From contig CP087208.1 of NCBI GenBank assembly GCA_020912385.1, positions 1,054,001-1,118,000 of the forward strand: a stretch of 64,000 bases of DNA, written 5' to 3'. Position 1 is the stretch's first letter; every line of letters starts with the position of its first letter. Made by a program: the position numbers and the translations under genes. Below are positions 34,880 through 45,916 of this stretch, piece by piece. The notes below the pieces were generated by a model. The model was not told where the DNA came from, did not search any database, and saw only the letters and a program-made list of their open reading frames with translations. The stretch is from Neofusicoccum parvum. Lineage: Eukaryota > Ascomycota > Dothideomycetes > Botryosphaeriales > Botryosphaeriaceae.

Positions 34880-36943
34880 TTATTTCGTCGTACCACCATT
34901 CTCCTTCTCCCGCTCAGCCGCAGCCTCGGGATTTAGCGGCTTCTTCGGGTCGTATCCAACCGCCTTCACGATACCAAGACCTTTAGTCCGTCCCTCACGG
35001 AACAATATCCTCTCGCCAACGGTCAAGTACTCAGGCCGCTGCACGAAGCGGAATGCGACTGTCGCACGGTCGCCAGTCCGGATGTACGAGCGGTCAATGT
35101 CGATGATAGCGCAGGTCTGCGAGACGGGACCCACGTGCAGCATGGCCTGGTACTTGGTCTTGATGGTGGTTGCGTGCGAGAGGATGAGGACCTCGGCGAT
35201 GAACTCGCGATACACCTTAGGAGGAGGCGCAGCAGGGTCGATGCGAGGCAACACTACCATACCTTTGCGAACGTCCTTGCGCCGAACGTTACGCAAGGCC
35301 AAGGAGGCTGACTGGCCTGCCGCACATCCCGGGACAGGAATACGCTTGCGCTCGATGGAGCGTACCTTGGTAGTTATGAACTGACCGAGTGAGTCCGGGC
35401 CGACCAGGACAGTGTCTCCAGAGTGCAAGACCCCGCTCTTGACCACGCCAGAGACAACGGTGCCAACGAAGGGAACAGAGAAGGTGTCATTGACGTGGAA
35501 CTCAAAGGGCGCCTCGGGGTCGTAATTACCGTGATGCGGAAGAATATTCAGGAAGGTGCGGACCAAGTCGACGCACTCGCCAGTGACGTTGGAGACCTGG
35601 AAGATGGGGCATATCCGCCTGCTGACAAACTGAGTGGCCGTGTTGATGCACGTCTCGCGGTCCTTGATGAATATGGGGATTTTCCTCGCTCCAGGAGACT
35701 TGAGGATTTTGGTCAACTGCGTAATGGTCTCCTGGAGGATATTAGGCGGGCAGATATCAATTTTAGTAATGATGACCATTATGGGCACGTTGAGCGCAAC
35801 GGCAATACCCAGATGCTCCCTGACATATTATTAGGCCGTGGGAGATGAACAGTGCGCGGGCTCCTTACTTGCTCATGCCAACCAGCCCGTTGTTGGCAGC
35901 AACCATCAGTAAGCAGTAGTTCGGCTCGCTGGACAGCATGCCAAAGACGGTGGTCCGCAGGTACTTTTCGTGCCCCGCCAAATCAGTGAAGCTGATGACT
36001 TTCGCCTGCAACGAGTTAGTCTCTCATGTACCAGACAGATGTAGTCCAGGTGCCGTACGGATCTACGGCCGATCTCCTCCCACGACAGCTTCCTGCCGGG
36101 CACAGTAGACGAGACGACTTCCCCCTTGCTGTCAAAGCCCATGATCTCCATGCCGACGGAGCTAGTCCGGCCGCTCTCAATCTCATGCTTGTGGCGGAAG
36201 AGGTTGACGCGCATCTTTCCACGGCCGTCGTCGAGGCCACCCTTGACCAGGACCCCCAGCATGGTAGACTTTCCAGCATCGACATTCCCCACGACCGCTA
36301 TCCGTGTCTCGATGACGTCGTCGACCGACTCGGGCCTGTGGCGGACAATCAGCTTCCCGGACACGCTCGTGTCCTTCGCATTGGCGGGCCCGACGTCGAC
36401 GTCGCCACCGACATTGCGGGCCATCAACACGCGGAAGTCGGCATTGACGTCGGCGGCAGCCTGCTCGAGGCGCGCAAGCGCAAAGTCCCAGTCGTCCTTG
36501 GAGAAGCCCATGGGGTCGCCGTTGTCCTCGAGACCAAGGTCGAACAGGGCCTCGCCGTGGCCCTCGAGCAAACGGGCGTTCAGGTGGTTGGAGAGGAGGG
36601 CAACACTCTCGTCGGCGGAGGCGCCCTGGTCGAGCAGGATGTGCTTCAGGCGCACGGCGGTGGCGGACTCGTCGTCCAGGCCGAGCTGGTCGATGATGTC
36701 CAGCTCATCGTGCTCTTCGGCGACGGCAGCGGCGGTGGAGTCGGCGGCGAGCGGCTTGCCGCGGCGGGACTGCTGCTTCTGCACATACTCGGCGAAGTCG
36801 CTGAGAGCCTGGGTGCAGGGCGCGCGGGCCCCGGGTCAGCGCGGGGGGCATGGGCGGGTGGATAGGAGAGGAGGATGGCGCACCGACTCGCCCTTGCGGC
36901 GGTCCTGCGGCAATTGCTGCTTCTCGTGGCGGGTGGGCGCCAT
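34880..36943 (-). CDS. GTPBP1/GTPBP2-like translational GTPase
   Basis: Four exons on the minus strand: 36884..36943, 36059..36808, 35869..36005, 34880..35819; 628 residues. The G domain carries all key motifs: P-loop GNVDAGKS at about residues 194-201, a G2 region ([20 protein letters not shown]), G3 DLAGHEKY and G4 TKID. EF-Tu-like beta-barrel domains follow ([32 protein letters not shown]). This matches the GTPBP1/Cgp1 family of EF1A-related GTPases, linked to mRNA decay and ribosome rescue. The N-terminal extension (residues 21-150) is typical of the family. Intron 2 uses branch CTAAC and acceptor GCAG. The ATG at 36943 opens a 20-codon first exon. A TATAAAG element on this strand lies at 37131-37138. 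Confidence 0.9.
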
Positions 36944-37464
36944 TACAGGCGTAATATGGTCAAGCGTCGTATTATCCGCGTGGCTACTAGAACGGACCAG
37001 GCAAAGTCCATGGGCGAGCGGTTCCTGGGTGCGGTCATTGAAGGAGAGCTTGGGCGGGAGAGAGCAAGTCGCGAGAGCAGGCCGCGGGAGAGCAACCAAG
37101 TGAGGAGCAGGGGAGCTCTCGGGTCACCGCCTTTATATCGATACGCGACCCCAGACAGCCCGTGTATGACGCATCGCCCGCCATCACCGCAGCGCTGCGC
37201 ACAGCCACCGCGTTGACTCAATTGCCGCTGAGCCATGGCCCTGTGCAGCCCCACGTCCGCAGGCAGCAGTCCCGTTTCCACCCTCTCCACGCCCGCCGCG
37301 CCTTGAGAGCCGCATCGCGCGCTGCATTGGCCAGTCCGCCCGCGAAATCTCGCCTCACGTGCGCGCGCGCCGCGCCGACGCGTCTGAAGCGCCGCAACTC
37401 TTCCTGCCGCCGCAGCAAACCAACGCACTCCTCGCCACCTCATCAAACGAGCATAGCAACCATC
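36944..37464. promoter_or_regulatory. Divergent GTPBP1-like/RPA3 intergenic promoter region
   Basis: 521 bp between two opposite start codons. On the minus strand ATATAAAG lies at 37131-37138, about 190 bases before the GTPase ATG, a good TATA candidate. The RPA3 side is C-rich without an evident TATA element. Confidence 0.55.
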
Positions 37465-38034
37465 ATGGCCGAACAAACCCCCCGCATCACCGCGCCCTAT
37501 CTCGAGCAGTTCGCCCACCAGACCGTGCGCATCCTCGGCAAGGTCACGCAGCTGCGCGGCGAGCAGGCCACCATCGACGCCGGTGGCTCCGTCGAACTGC
37601 ACCTGAACCGGGTAAGTCTGCCTTGTCGGGCTGCCCTGCGCCTCAGCTTCCGTGACTCCGTGCGCTGACACCGTGTAGGACGCGCACCTAATCCTGAACA
37701 ATGCCGTTGAGGTCATCGGCAAGGTCAACGCCGACCTGAGCGTTCGCGTGCTGACGTCGACGGATTTCGGCACCAACATCGGTATGCCCCCGCCCTTCTC
37801 TCCCTTCTTCGCCCCAGGCCCCGCTGTATGGCCATGCTCTTTGCTTTCCACTTCTACTTGGTTCTTTCTTGTCTACAAACGCTCACCGTCCTCGACACCG
37901 TCTCTACTGGAGTCATGTGCACCCGTTCAGCTATGACTAACATGCTTGCTTGCAACACGGCAGACTTCACCGCTGCAGACGCCGTCGTTGACGCAACGCA
38001 CCGCTACAAAGAGATTTTCTACGGACAGGACTGA
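37465..38034 (+). CDS. RPA3: Replication protein A subunit 3 (RPA14)
   Basis: Three exons, 37465..37611, 37679..37781 and 37964..38034, 106 residues, the usual size. A single OB fold is visible: PRITAPYLEQFAHQTVRILG, KVTQLRGEQATIDAGGSVEL, then VEVIGKVNADLSVRVLTSTD, ending with a helix (DFTAADAVVDATHRYKEIFY). RPA3 is the smallest subunit of the heterotrimeric ssDNA-binding complex used in replication, repair and recombination. Introns are 67 and 182 nt. The ATG follows directly after a C/A-rich leader. Confidence 0.92.
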
Positions 38035-38502
38035 AAGCCACGCGTAACGAAGCCATCCGAAAGGGCCAGTTTCCAAATGAGAGCAGGTCTGGAGTTGAAG
38101 CGCCGTCGAGGGAAAAAGATTTCCTCTCAAGATAGAAAAACCAGGCCGACGTCACAACGCGAAACGATTCCTTCCCCGGACATCGGTATGGAAGTCTATT
38201 AGCAGTTTTCTCTACGCTACTTATGTGTATGTAGTCTCGCGAGAACCACAACATGCAAAATATAGAAAAAGAAGTCAGTCTTCCTAAAGAGAGACGTCAA
38301 AACCCCATCCGATCCATCCCAAACCCCGTCCCAGCCCACCCGATTCTTTCCATTCCAGTCCATGCAGATTTCCTCCAACGCCACTCTAGAACACGGAAAA
38401 AACAATCAACGCCAGTCAACATGATATAACCCATCAGCTCAACCCCTCACGAACGATAGATCCCCGGCACATTTGCGCCGTCATGAGCCAACCACCCATT
38501 TC
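38035..38502. other. Convergent 3' intergenic region
   Basis: 468 bp between the ends of RPA3 and the YML020W-like gene. AT-rich; both transcription ends are expected here. No gene seen. Confidence 0.5.
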
Positions 38503-41364
38503 TCAAAGCTTACTCCTCACAACTTCCAACCGGAATTTGATATCCTTCAAGGGCTTCGTCGTCGGCTTCCAGCTCTCGAACAACGTCAACAATTCCTCAA
38601 CCTCGCTGCTCAGCTCTCTCCTCACGAAATCCTCTTCAAGTAGACCACGCATCGCCCACGGAAGGAAGTACGGGTTACTTCCCGTCGACCCGACCCCGTC
38701 GTAATCCTTAATTTGCAACGGAGGGTTCAATGCGCCAGGCAGAGATGCCGTTTCGAGCGCATGCTGGACCGCTAGGTTGTATACGGCGGCATCATCGTAG
38801 ATCCGACTGTGGCCTTCGCCTGAGTAAAGCGATCCTGCTAGCGCAGGGGAGAGCTCACGGACAAGTCCATGGTCTGGGAGGCCAAGATTGCGAAGCTTGA
38901 GCGCGAAGCCAACAAGGTGAGTGATACTAAGACCGCGTCAGTTTGCTGCAGACATGATAGAACGAGATAGAACGCACAAATCAGGAGCGTGAATGCGACC
39001 ATCGACGAAGACGGCTCGGTAAATGTACGGGTGAGAAATGTTAGAGAAGGTCGAAGACTAAAGTGGTTTGAATGTCAGCTCTCAGTTCCATGGACCAATC
39101 TTCGTCTTCATCAATCTCGATCTTACCTCCAACGAGACCAGCTGGTCATCAATGCTGCCAGTGTACACAATTCGCACTCCGTAGTTCAGCACCACACGGA
39201 GCGCTCCTTGATACTTCTGACTAACTAAGCTGTTTGGTCTCGAGAACTCAAACAGCTCGCCAGCAGACCCTCCGAAGAATCGGCTGCGGTACTCAGGGAA
39301 TGGGCCGAGGTTGACACCTGCCATGGCACACACGCCAATCCTAGCCGCGTTGACACAACCAAATTGGATCAGCTTCGCGACGAGCATTATGGCAACGGGG
39401 ACACCCTGCGAATGGCATGCCACAAGAATGAAGTCTGCCGTCCTGATGTGTTCGATCCAGTTGATGAGCAGTTTCCAGAGTGTATCCACGCGATCTGACA
39501 CAAAGCCTTCGCCCTCCAGTGCAACCTTCTCCGTTTCGCACGTGTACCCTTGACTCTCCGTCCAGGCCTGGATTGCAGTAGCGGCAGCGTTGGCAAAGCG
39601 AATCGATGTACCCGTAGGCTGGCCAAGGACCTTTTGCAGAATCTGGGCTGGGAAGTAGCCGTGAACGCCGATTGCAAGCGCCTTTTTGATCCTCAAAGGT
39701 TCTTTTGCACGCTGCAAGTGTGGAGACTCCGGTTCATGACCGCCAAGGAAATATTTCCGCACCTTCTCCCAGTATGAAGGGGTTTGCGCCAAACGGTACG
39801 TGCCCTTGAATTCCGGCAAGAGAAGGTTTGGATTCGCCTGTTGCTTCTGCGGTTGTTTGGCCTTAGAGATTTCTTTTGGGCTGTCCTTCACAGAAACATC
39901 TTCAGGGGCTTTCCGTGTGGGACTTTGCTCCGGAGTGGCTTTCACCGGAGTTGAGGGCTTGCTTTCGACCTCACGACCTTTCCCACGACCCCGACGGATT
40001 GAGCCACGGATGGAACTGGCCGGCTCCTTCGGTTGACTTTCCTGGTGCTCGTTGAACTGCGCGGCTTCCGGATGAGACTGTGAGGGGGTATCCGCAACAG
40101 CCAATTCACCCACTTGTTTGTGAGTTGAGCCTGCATCGGAGTCTTCACCCTCGTGGGGATTAGCTCGTGACCAGAAAGCCCACCCGGTGGACTTCTTTGG
40201 TAGGGATTGAACTGGAGCCTTGGCTTCTTCTGGGGGAGGCTCTTGCGATTCATCCGGTTTGACGGTCTCCTGCTGCTCATTGTTGTTCGGTACGGCGGCA
40301 TCAGGCTCCTGAGGTGTGTCCTCCATAGTGTTGGCTGTCTGCGTGGCATTCTGCGTACTACTCCAGAGCCAGAACCAACTCCTGGTTGGTGTTGCCTTTT
40401 CATCCACGTCGTCCTTGGAGGGGACTCCGTTCTGAAGCGGTTGATCCGGCTCTGGCCCCGTCTGTGCGCCGTCAGTCTGGTCAGGTTTATTATGCGGATC
40501 GGTGTTCTCTTCAGTCGGTGTCGTTCCCGGCAGAGGTGTTGTTTTCGCATTCTCTATATCCGCACCATTGTTATCATTTGACCCTTTCCCATCCCCATTA
40601 GCGTATCCGTCTGGCCTAGACCACCAGCCGTACCAACCCCTAACCGAAGACGGAATATACGAGGATGATTTGGCTTCTTTCTGCTCGGGGGTTGTCTCCA
40701 CAGTCTCAGTCGTTGTCGCAGCTGGCTTATCGTCCTCCTGGACGGGGTCCGGGGGGAGAGGAGGGTCGACGCCAGCCTCCTTGGAGTTGTCCTTGGAGTT
40801 GTCCTTGGCTTCCGAGACTAAGCTCGCCTTCGAATCGTTTGCGAGACTTGAGGTGGCAATCACATTTGTTGTCGAGGCAACCAGTGCAGTGCTCTTGCTC
40901 GAGGTCCTCCTGTCCAGGAACTTGATGGGGGTGTTGGGAGCGGTATCCTGCTTGTTGACATCGCTGGACGAGTCCGAGGTCACACCGCCAGCAGCAGACG
41001 ATATGCTCTCGCGGGCAACCTGGGCGGTGGGTGCTGCCTTGGCCCTCCAGCTCCCCCCGGCGTACCAGCTGCTCCGCGGCGCGACTCCCTTGGGGGACAC
41101 GGGGCCGCGGGAGTCGGGGCTCTCGTGAGGCTTGTTCGCCTGCGGGTCTGGATTCTCCGGAACGTTGGACGAGAGGGAGGAGGCATGGGCAGGCGGCGGG
41201 TCGGGGGTTTTTGGCGGGGCGTCGGGCGTTCTAGGCTGCTGGCCGGTGTTGTTGTCGGGTTTGGGTGCCTGGGGGCTGGGCTTGGGCTTCTTGCGCGGTC
41301 CCATAGAGACTCGGTCGGTGAGGCGGTCGAGGAGAGGGAGGCGCCGCTTCGAGTCTTCAGGCAT
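38503..41364 (-). CDS. YML020W-like protein with alpha/beta-hydrolase features
   Basis: Three exons on the minus strand: 39127..41364, 38978..39057, 38503..38926; 913 residues. The N-terminal 500 residues are Pro/Ser/Thr/Glu-rich and probably disordered, with repeated aromatic boxes ([29 protein letters not shown]) that look like short linear motifs. From about residue 540 comes the conserved domain: [20 protein letters not shown], then a nucleophile-elbow-like [16 protein letters not shown], and [12 protein letters not shown] near the end. This matches the uncharacterised fungal family of yeast YML020W by recollection. A lipase-like activity is possible from HSQG but unproven. The gene is head-to-head with SPB1 at 275 bp. 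Confidence 0.8.
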
Positions 41365-41639
41365 GCGGACCTAGGCGTCGGCGAGGAGCGGGCAGTGTGG
41401 GCGTGGAGAGAGAGGCAGGCGGCGCCTGAGCGGACGGGGATCGCGGGCGGCGTGCAAGAGCGCTCTGCCGTCATAGGCTCGGGGCCCGTGCGCCGGCAGA
41501 GGCCAAGGCCCAGGGCTGAAGCCGCCGGGGTCTGCGCTTGCCGGCGTTGGGCCGGCGACAATATTCTGAGACTTTTTGCGCGCCGCGACGCCGCTCGTCT
41601 GCCCGTCTGCCCGCGTCCTGCGACTGCCCCAACTCCGCC

Positions 41640-44263
41640 ATGGCGATCCAGAAGAAGGTGCGCGCTGCTGCTGCCCCCGCCCGCCTGCGCGACGCTAACA
41701 CACCCGCAGCACGGCAAGGGCCGTCTCGACAAATGGTACAAGCTTGCGAAGGAGAAGGGCTACCGCGCCCGTGCCGCCTTCAAGCTCATCCAGCTGAACA
41801 AAAAGTACAATTTCCTCGAGAAGAGCAAGGTCCTGATCGATCTTTGCGCCGCCCCCGGAGTGAGTTCGCCGCCATGCCCTCCCAGCGCCCGCGCCCTCGC
41901 TAACCTCCCCCCAGTCATGGTGCCAGGTCGCTGCGGAGGTCATGCCTCCAAACAGCCTCATCGTCGGCGTCGATTTGGCTCCCATCAAGCCAATCCCCAG
42001 GTGTATTACCTTCCAGAGTGACATCACCACCGACAAGTGTCGCGCCACCCTCCGCCAACACCTCAAGACATTCAAGGCGGACGCTGTTCTGCACGACGGT
42101 GCCCCCAACGTCGGTACTGCCTGGGTCCAGGATGCCTTCACCCAGGCAGAGTTGACCCTGCAATCCATGAAGCTGGCAACCGAGTTCCTGCGCGAGGGGG
42201 GCACCTTCGTCACCAAGGTCTTCCGCTCCAAGGACTACAACTCGCTGCTGTGGGTCTTCAACCAGCTGTTCGAGAAGGTCGAAGCCACCAAGCCTCCCTC
42301 GTCTCGTAACGTTTCCGCCGAAATTTTCGTCGTCTGCAGAGGCTTCAAGGCTCCGAAGCACCTTGACCCCAAGTTTGTCGATCCGCGTCATGTCTTCGCC
42401 GAACTCGCCGCCCCGGCTCCGAACAACGAGGCAAAGGTTTTCAATCCCGAGGTGAAGAAGAGGAAGCGTGAAGGTTACGAGGAGGGCGACTACACCCAGT
42501 ACAAGGAGGCCACTGTCAGCGAGTTCATCCAGACCCTGGACCCTATCGCAATGCTTGGTACCATGAACAAGCTCACCTTTGAGCAAACGCCGAACGGTGA
42601 TATCGCACAGGCTACCATCGACAAGCTTCCGGAGACAAACGCCGAAATCCGAGCATGCTGCAACGACCTCAAGGTTTTGGGTCGTTCGGACTTCAAGCGT
42701 CTGCTCAGATGGCGGTTGAAGGTGCGCGAGATATTTGGTTTCTCCTCCAAGCAGAAGGCTGCCAAGGAGGCGGAGAAGGAAGAAGAGGTGGCCGAAATTG
42801 AGCCAATGGACGAGGAACTGCAGGTCCAGGAGGACCTCCAGCGCATGAAGGAACAGGAAGACACGAAGAGAAGGAAGGAGAGGAGGAAGGAGAACGAGAG
42901 GAAGAACAAGGAGATTGTTCGCATGCAGATGCACATGACGACTCCCATGGAAATCGGGATGGAGCAAGTCGGCCCCAACGGCGAGGATTCCATGTTCCAG
43001 CTGAAGTCTGTAGACAAGGCTGGTGCGCTTAACAAGATTGCAAAGGGTAGGATGGCCAAAATCGTCGACGACAAGCCGAAAGAAGAAGACGATGATGAGG
43101 ACGAGGACAGCGATCCTGAGGCGGATCGTCTGGAAGCGGAGCTTGATTCGATGTACGATCAGTACCAGGATCGCAAGTCTGCGTCTGACGCGAAGTATCG
43201 CGCTAAGAAGGCCCGGAAGGAGAGAGAAGACAACGATGACGAATTCAACGGCTTTTCGGATGACGACCACAAGGCAAGCAGCGAAGACGAGGTCATGGAG
43301 GAGGACAGCGACTTTTCCTCGGATGACGAAGAAGGGCCGACGATCCTGGTGACGGACCTTGCACCGAAGGGCAAGACTGAGAATGGTCTTACGAGAAGGG
43401 CAGCAATGTTCTTCGACCAAGACATCTTCCAGGGCATAGATGGGTTGGATGGAGAAGATGAGGATAGTGGCATTGATGTTGAGGAGAAGCTGTCCTCACC
43501 AGAAACAGACGCCAAGGTGTCGAAAAAGAAGCAGGTCAAGATACAAGAGCCTAAGAAGCAAACCAAGGTTGACGAGGAGGAAGAGGAGGTGGAGGAAGTA
43601 TCTGAAGATGAGTGGTCCTCGGATGATGGCAAGAGCGGCTTCGAGGTCGTTAAGCGCGATGAGAGCAAGTGGGACCAGGACGATGTGCCCATGAAGGACG
43701 GCCGTCCGGACATCGACATCATTACAGCTGAAGCCATGACCCTTGCCCAGCAGCTTGCTACCGGAAAGAAGACGAAGCATGATCTCCTCGACGACAACTT
43801 CAACCGCTATTCACTCCGCGATACCGATGGCTTGCCTGAGTGGTTCTTGGATGACGAGAACAGGCATGCCAAAATTCAGCGCCCCATCAGCGCCGCCGGA
43901 GCTGCCGCCATTAAGGAAAAGCAACGCGCCTTGAATGCTCGTCCAATCAAGAAGGTTGCGGAGGCTAAGGCTCGCAAGAAGTTCAAGGCAGCTCAACGTC
44001 TGGAGAAGCTGAAGAAGAAGAGTGCGCTGCTTGCCGATGACGAGGGTATGACCGAAAAGGAGAAAGCACAAAGCATTGCCAAGATGATGAGCAAGGCGGC
44101 AAAGAAGAAGCCCAAGAAACAGGTTGCGGTCGTTGTTGCTAGCGGCAGCAATAGGGGTCTCAAGGGAAGACCGAGGGGTACGAAGGGCAAATACAAGATG
44201 GTGGACGCGAGGTTGAAGAAGGATGTGAGGGCACAAAAGAGGTTGGCGAAGAAGAAGAAATAA
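41640..44263 (+). CDS. SPB1: AdoMet-dependent rRNA methyltransferase Spb1
   Basis: Three exons, 41640..41657 (18 nt), 41710..41859 and 41915..44263, 838 residues. An FtsJ/RrmJ methyltransferase domain fills residues 7-220: [14 protein letters not shown], the SAM motif [15 protein letters not shown], and the K-D-K-E tetrad in FKLIQ, LHDGAPN, FVTKVFR and SAEIFVVC. A central acidic and coiled-coil region and the Spb1 C-terminal domain follow ([19 protein letters not shown], then the basic tail ending RLAKKKK). Spb1 methylates the A-loop G2922 of 25S rRNA during 60S assembly in the nucleolus and pre-60S particles. Joining exon 2 to 3 rebuilds the SAM motif, confirming the splice sites. Confidence 0.95.
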
Positions 44264-44577
44264 GCGCATCCTGGGTTGATTTAATATTCCCTGAGGCGGG
44301 TTTGCATTACACGGTGTTGGATAAGGAAAAGAAAGAATCGCACAATTTTCAAGGGTTACGAATAGATTCATTGCTTTCGACCAGTATTCTTTCTCCCCCA
44401 TTCATTTTTGAGCCATGCCGTTCTCACGGCTCGTGATACTTGAAAGGTTCAGCCTCTGGTCTAGCGCAAAGGCCCCTTCGGGACAATTCCTCCATCTGCT
44501 GGTCGAGATTCACAGCTTCATTCGGCACGGTCTACCATGGAGATTTTTGGGGTCTCCTTCTGTGCCACATCCGATCT
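44264..44577. other. Convergent 3' intergenic region
   Basis: 314 bp between the stops of SPB1 and the PQ-loop gene. No gene seen. It should hold both polyadenylation sites. Confidence 0.5.
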
Positions 44578-45550
44578 TCATCTGCGGCTCCCTCCTGTTC
44601 TCGACCTGGCAAGGGTCAGCTCGCACGATGGGGTCCTGAACACCGACGTCGACGAAGGAAGATCATGCAACGCGACACCGCTGCTCCCTGATAACTCAAC
44701 ACCACCATCGTTCTGCTGAGGCTGGTCATCGGCGGGCTCGCTTCCGCCACCGCCCACCCTCCTCTTCTTGATCCAAGGCCAGAGGTTGAAATAACCGCCG
44801 CACGCAAAGACGCCCATCCACAGCACCAGCTCAACGCCGTACGTCACCATGCCCAGCACGTCCAACTCCGGCTGGAATATTACAGACACCAAGCTGAACA
44901 GATCCCCAGCCGCATCAATGCCGACGAACAGCCACGAAATTCCCCGGACAGTCCGGTGCACCCAGATGTCCCAGTAATGCCTCAGCACACCCGCTGCGAG
45001 GAACACGGCGGCCAGCACCGACATCAGCGTCAGCGGCCATCGCGTCCCGCGGTCAACCCCGATCCGCAGCGCGACGATCAGCGCCGCCTCGACGCCGGCC
45101 ATGACGCTGGCGATGGGCACGACAACGGCCAGGGAGTGCAGGAGGGGCCAGCGTTTCTGGTAGTGGTAGCACTGGATCCAGGTGACGAGAGACAGGAAGG
45201 AGAGGATCTGAGGTTGGATCTGGAGGGCCAGGTTGAACGACTGCACGACGTTGTAGACGCCGAGGGGCACGCCGGCCCAGGCCCACCACATCATCATGGC
45301 TGGCTGCAGGCCGGTGGCGTGGTGCCGCCGGAAGTTGATTATGATTTGGGGGATGAGCTGAGGAGCGTGGTTACGGTCAGTCTGATCGATCTGCAGTCAG
45401 GCTCGGCGCCAGGGGTCGGCTCTCACTTGGACGGACCAGCAGACCTGTGCAGCTGAGCAGTCAGTGTGTTGTACGGGTGTTGGTTGCAGTGTGACCGGAA
45501 CGTACCGCGCCTATGGTCCCAAGCACGTTGGCAGCGACGGGCACATCCAT
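44578..45550 (-). CDS. PQ-loop repeat membrane protein
   Basis: Three exons on the minus strand: 45506..45550, 45427..45444 (18 nt) and 44578..45357; 280 residues. Exons 2 and 3 together build the first PQ-loop (VCWSVQ joined to LIPQIIINFRRHHATG). About seven hydrophobic segments are visible (AWAGVPLGVYNVVQSF, ILSFLSLVTWIQCYHY, ALIVALRI, LMSVLAAVFLAAGVL, GISWLFVGIDAAGDLFSLVS, VELVLWMGVFACGGYF), followed by a hydrophilic tail. PQ-loop proteins include vacuolar amino-acid exporters such as cystinosin and Ypq; the substrate here cannot be told. The second PQ motif is degenerate. A TTAAATA element at 45615-45621 lies 65-71 bases before the ATG. Confidence 0.85.
45427..45444 (-). other. 18-nt internal microexon of the PQ-loop gene
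   Basis: Six codons (VCWSVQ) flanked by acceptor CACAG and donor GTGAGA, phase 0 on both sides. Skipping it keeps the frame but removes half of the first PQ-loop. Confidence 0.75.
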
Positions 45551-45916
45551 CTTGCTTTGAAAAGACCACAGCCTTGGTGATTAAGCCCGCTGCTCGTGGG
45601 ATGGAAGGCGAGGGTATTTAAGGTGCCGGATGTTCGGTGCGGCGGAACTGGCCAATGGAGGCGGCGACGAAGAGCGATAGCGGAGATGGGGCTCGGCGTT
45701 GATTAGATGGAACGGTGCGTGGGTCTCTCGCCGGGTAGTCAGCCGGTGGAATGGGGCTAAAAAAAGCAAGGAATGTCAGCACACACAGCTTACTGGTCAT
45801 CAGGCCCCGCTGATCATGTTCCTGCCGCTATAAATTCTTTGAGCCGCTGCTTGCGCTTGTGATGTGGTTGTCTCTGCCCTGTGTTTTCTCTTTCCACATA
45901 CCTTAAGATCCCGCCC
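45551..45916. promoter_or_regulatory. Divergent PQ-loop/HET intergenic promoter region
   Basis: 366 bp between opposite start codons. TATAAAT at 45829-45835 lies about 82 bases before the HET-gene ATG on the plus strand. TTAAATA at 45615-45621 on the minus strand serves the PQ-loop gene. Confidence 0.6.

Noticed and set aside
41915..43420. 501-codon minus-strand frame opposite SPB1
   Set aside because: Leu/Val-rich shadow of the acidic, Lys-rich Spb1 coding sequence; no motif, and SPB1 is certain.
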